From assembly GCA_024516035.1 (NCBI GenBank), contig CM044959.1, positions 32,148,559-32,212,558 on the forward strand: 64,000 bases of DNA. The letters run 5' to 3'. A model generated the notes under the pieces. That model was given only the letters and a program-made list of their open reading frames with translations, searched no databases and had not been told where the DNA came from. Shown piece by piece: positions 61,590 to 64,000 of this stretch. Within the stretch, counting starts at the first letter, position 1; the number at the start of each line of letters is the position of its first letter. The translations under genes were made by a program, and so were the position numbers. Source of the stretch: Bactericera cockerelli (Eukaryota; Arthropoda; Insecta; Hemiptera; Triozidae).

Positions 61590-62240
61590 AAAAATCTGGT
61601 GTAAACATCACACGACTTTCCTTATCCCCCAAAAATGAGTCGAATTACGCCACTGGTGACTCAATGATAACAGGTAGCTAAAAAGCAATGCCAAATTCGT
61701 AATCAGCACTTCAAATTCATTGAATTTGATATGTCACAACCCCATCTAGGATGAATAATAAAAAAGTTAGTCAAAGCGGGTCCCCGGTAAATACCGGTAA
61801 ATTGAGGCCGAGGTCCAAAAAGTTCAAGATATCAAAAAAAAGATGAGAATAGACCCCTATTATTTTTTTCATATAAGAAAATGTTGTTCTCCATCTTTTT
61901 TTGTATCTGTAACCAATTCAAAGAAGCGGCGCTTGCGGCTAATATGTGCGGCTCTGCGGCCGTAGAATGCGGCCGATTTCAACCAAAAGTTTCGTGGTTC
62001 GTCTGGTGTATAAAATTAGTTTCCATACCAAATTTCAAGTCTCTAGCTCTTACCGTTCTTCAGATATCCTGTTCACACACACACACACAGACACACACAC
62101 AGACAGACGCACGGACCAATGGCTGAAAACAACTTTTTTGGTATCCTGAGGCTATGATTCGTCCAGAAATGTGAAAAGCTGGGTAGGTCAAATTTTCGAC
62201 GAATACAATACTTTCCTTATTATAGGATAAGGAAAGTAAA
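61590..62240 (+). repeat. CA-microsatellite dispersed repeat, fullest copy
   Basis: It starts AAAATCTGGTGTAAACATCA, then ACGACTTTCCTTATCC, and passes a CCGGTAAATACCGGTAAATT block, a GCGGCCGATTTCAACC block and a short CA/CAGA array (62075-62110). It ends in a hairpin formed by TACTTTCCTTAT and ATAAGGAAAGTA. ACTTTCCTTATCC near the start and GGATAAGGAAAGT at the end are inverted copies, which suggests a nonautonomous DNA element of about 650 bp. The copies at 11139 and 7618 belong to the same family. Confidence 0.7.
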
Positions 62241-62244
62241 AAAG

Positions 62245-64000
62245 TGGACATTATTTACATGCACCAGTGTTATGAAGAAAATACATAGATATTATCATAT
62301 TTTTCAGCGTTCTTCTTATAATGAGGAAAAAAAAACTGAGAGAACTTACAAAGTGACAGAAAACTTGTGTTTCTTTTGTGCTGAGCCTTGAGACTACAGG
62401 GATTACACTTTCCATCTTTCTGTTTGTGACCTAACTGCAGCAGTAAGCTAGGATGGTACTTTCCGTTCTTTTTAACATTGACATTTTGCAAAATCAACAA
62501 TCGCATTTTGATAAATGCATTTTTTTTAATTTATCGTTCTAGAAGAACAGTTTTCTACTTCTCATGGTACTATTTCTTGAGGTACCCGTACCTGATACTA
62601 TTGCTCATACAGTGCAACCAGGAGACACTTGTCAAAAACGTCACTGAGTAGAAGAAGAGAAGTTCTCAATGAAAGCAGAGGTCCTTTCTCTGCATACGGT
62701 ATTGATCAAAAAAATTAGTAAATTACATGCTATGTTTAATTTAATTGCACAGATGCTTTAGTCTTTAGATGCCAATTAGAATTTATGTGACCTAAGATTT
62801 GAATGTGTATCAATCTTTGCTATTGATTATCATCTACCAATAACATTTTTAATGGCATATAACCACTATATGTGTGCATGTAAAGTAAGTTCGACTTAGA
62901 TAGCAGTTAGATACCATGAGACACTGAAAGAGATACCTAAACTTCCGACCAATGGATTCCCGGATATAACTCACAGAACGCGTTCTAACCTCAAGATTTT
63001 TTTGCCATTGTGAATGTTTCCCTGCAAAGTTTTGATAAATTAACGCCCGACATGAAACGTGGACCTTAACATCTGGGACTCTGAATCACATCCTGGGTAT
63101 CCTGGGTTCATTTCCTCTGGGAGACATTACCATGACAACGCCGCGAGATGACACCTTTGTGTCTAGGTTGAATGGACGAGGCAGGTGTTTGAATTCTAAT
63201 GAGGCGCATTGTGCTCTATGCAGGTCCCAGCGACCTGTTTAGAATCATTATGTGTAGAATGGTATCATTATAGTACATCATATGCGCGTTATGAGGACAG
63301 AGATGGGTGATCAAAGGTGACATGCAGATACAATGACACCAAAAAAACTTCCATGAGTGTTTCTTCTTTGAGGTAATAATGTATAATACACCATCCATTC
63401 AACATTAAACAACCTCTTTCTTGAGTATCTATCAGACGAGGATGAAAAAATGCAAGATACTTAAGTACAAAATATTTGAAAATTAAAATTACCTATTGAT
63501 ATTATCACAGCCCAACTTTCAATAACTCACTTTCTAATCGAAATATCGACTGTCATAATCGATTACCAGAAAGCATAGGTCACAAGCTTCATTCATCCGT
63601 GGATTCTACCAACTCGGTGGTCCAGCGAACATGTGAAGATGACACTTGGTGACAACATGCTTCACAGAACAAATTCCGCTCCAAGTACGGAAACAAGTTA
63701 CAGTTTTAAACGACCCACTGCTGATTTTAAATCACCAAATTATTGTGTACACGAAAGCTCAGATTTATTTTGGAGCCATTATGTGCGGGCAAATGGCTGT
63801 ATGGAATGGCCTTGCCAACCCATGCCAAAAAAAAAATGTGCGGGCAAAGTTATCCGCCAAATAAATAGACGCTGTGTATGGTAGGTACAAGATTTAAAAA
63901 CGGGCATTGCATAGCAATTACTCAAAATACGATTACTTATTTTAAATCAGTAAGCAATTCACGAAGGACATAGAAAAAAACCCAAGTCAATACGTATTTA
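62245..64000. other. Spacer, no supported gene
   Basis: Short chance frames only. A GC-balanced patch at about 63040-63240 carries ATTACCATGACAACG (X-box-like, one mismatch) and GGCAGGTGTTT (E box), but nothing shows that it is used. Confidence 0.35.

Overview
The window looks like AT-rich insect genomic DNA, most likely hemipteran. The evidence is long stop-rich spacers, simple repeats, tRNA-derived SINEs, a mariner element, MITE-like elements, and a large transposase of a type that I recall as multicopy uncharacterised proteins in aphids and planthoppers. That last point is memory, not a search. No intact host protein-coding gene can be supported. The window reads as intergenic or intronic DNA loaded with mobile elements and a few islands of higher GC and complexity.

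Layout. 1-1500 is homopolymer-rich low-complexity sequence that looks like an unpolished contig end. 1555-2090 is a GC-richer stretch that may hold a frame-broken exon on the minus strand. 7618-7805 is a truncated copy of a dispersed repeat, and 7893-8197 is a complete tRNA-derived SINE with a perfect 16-bp target duplication. The main feature is 9556-17680, an 8.1-kb DNA transposon with 35-bp terminal inverted repeats (34/35 identical) and a 4-bp ATGT target duplication. It carries a very large transposase gene on the minus strand (12340-16071), broken by two homopolymer-length frameshifts. The protein has a 33-residue repeat array, three Cys/His modules and a C-terminal RNase H-like catalytic part. 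The element also hosts a tandem pair of TTA-flanked MITEs, a CA-microsatellite repeat, a SINE head and a 155-bp tandem repeat.

Downstream, 18445-19510 is an unrecognised broken coding-like region, and 21546-21876 is a MITE with nested inverted repeats. 22650-23760 is GC-rich with a CpG-rich core. 40673-41970 is a dead mariner with TA target sites, matching terminal repeats, one nonsense codon and one frameshift. 50710-51348 is a symmetrical composite element: three direct copies of a 15-bp C-rich motif, a 45-bp minisatellite, then three inverted copies. 61590-62240 is the fullest copy of the CA-microsatellite repeat family. Several islands (for example 29280-29660, 33430-33690, 39300-39480, 55440-55720, 61230-61420) are dense in homeodomain-type motifs and are offered only as weak candidates for conserved noncoding elements.

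The genes here do not form a pathway. The only coherent functional unit is the 8.1-kb transposon, in which terminal repeats, subterminal repeats and transposase belong together.
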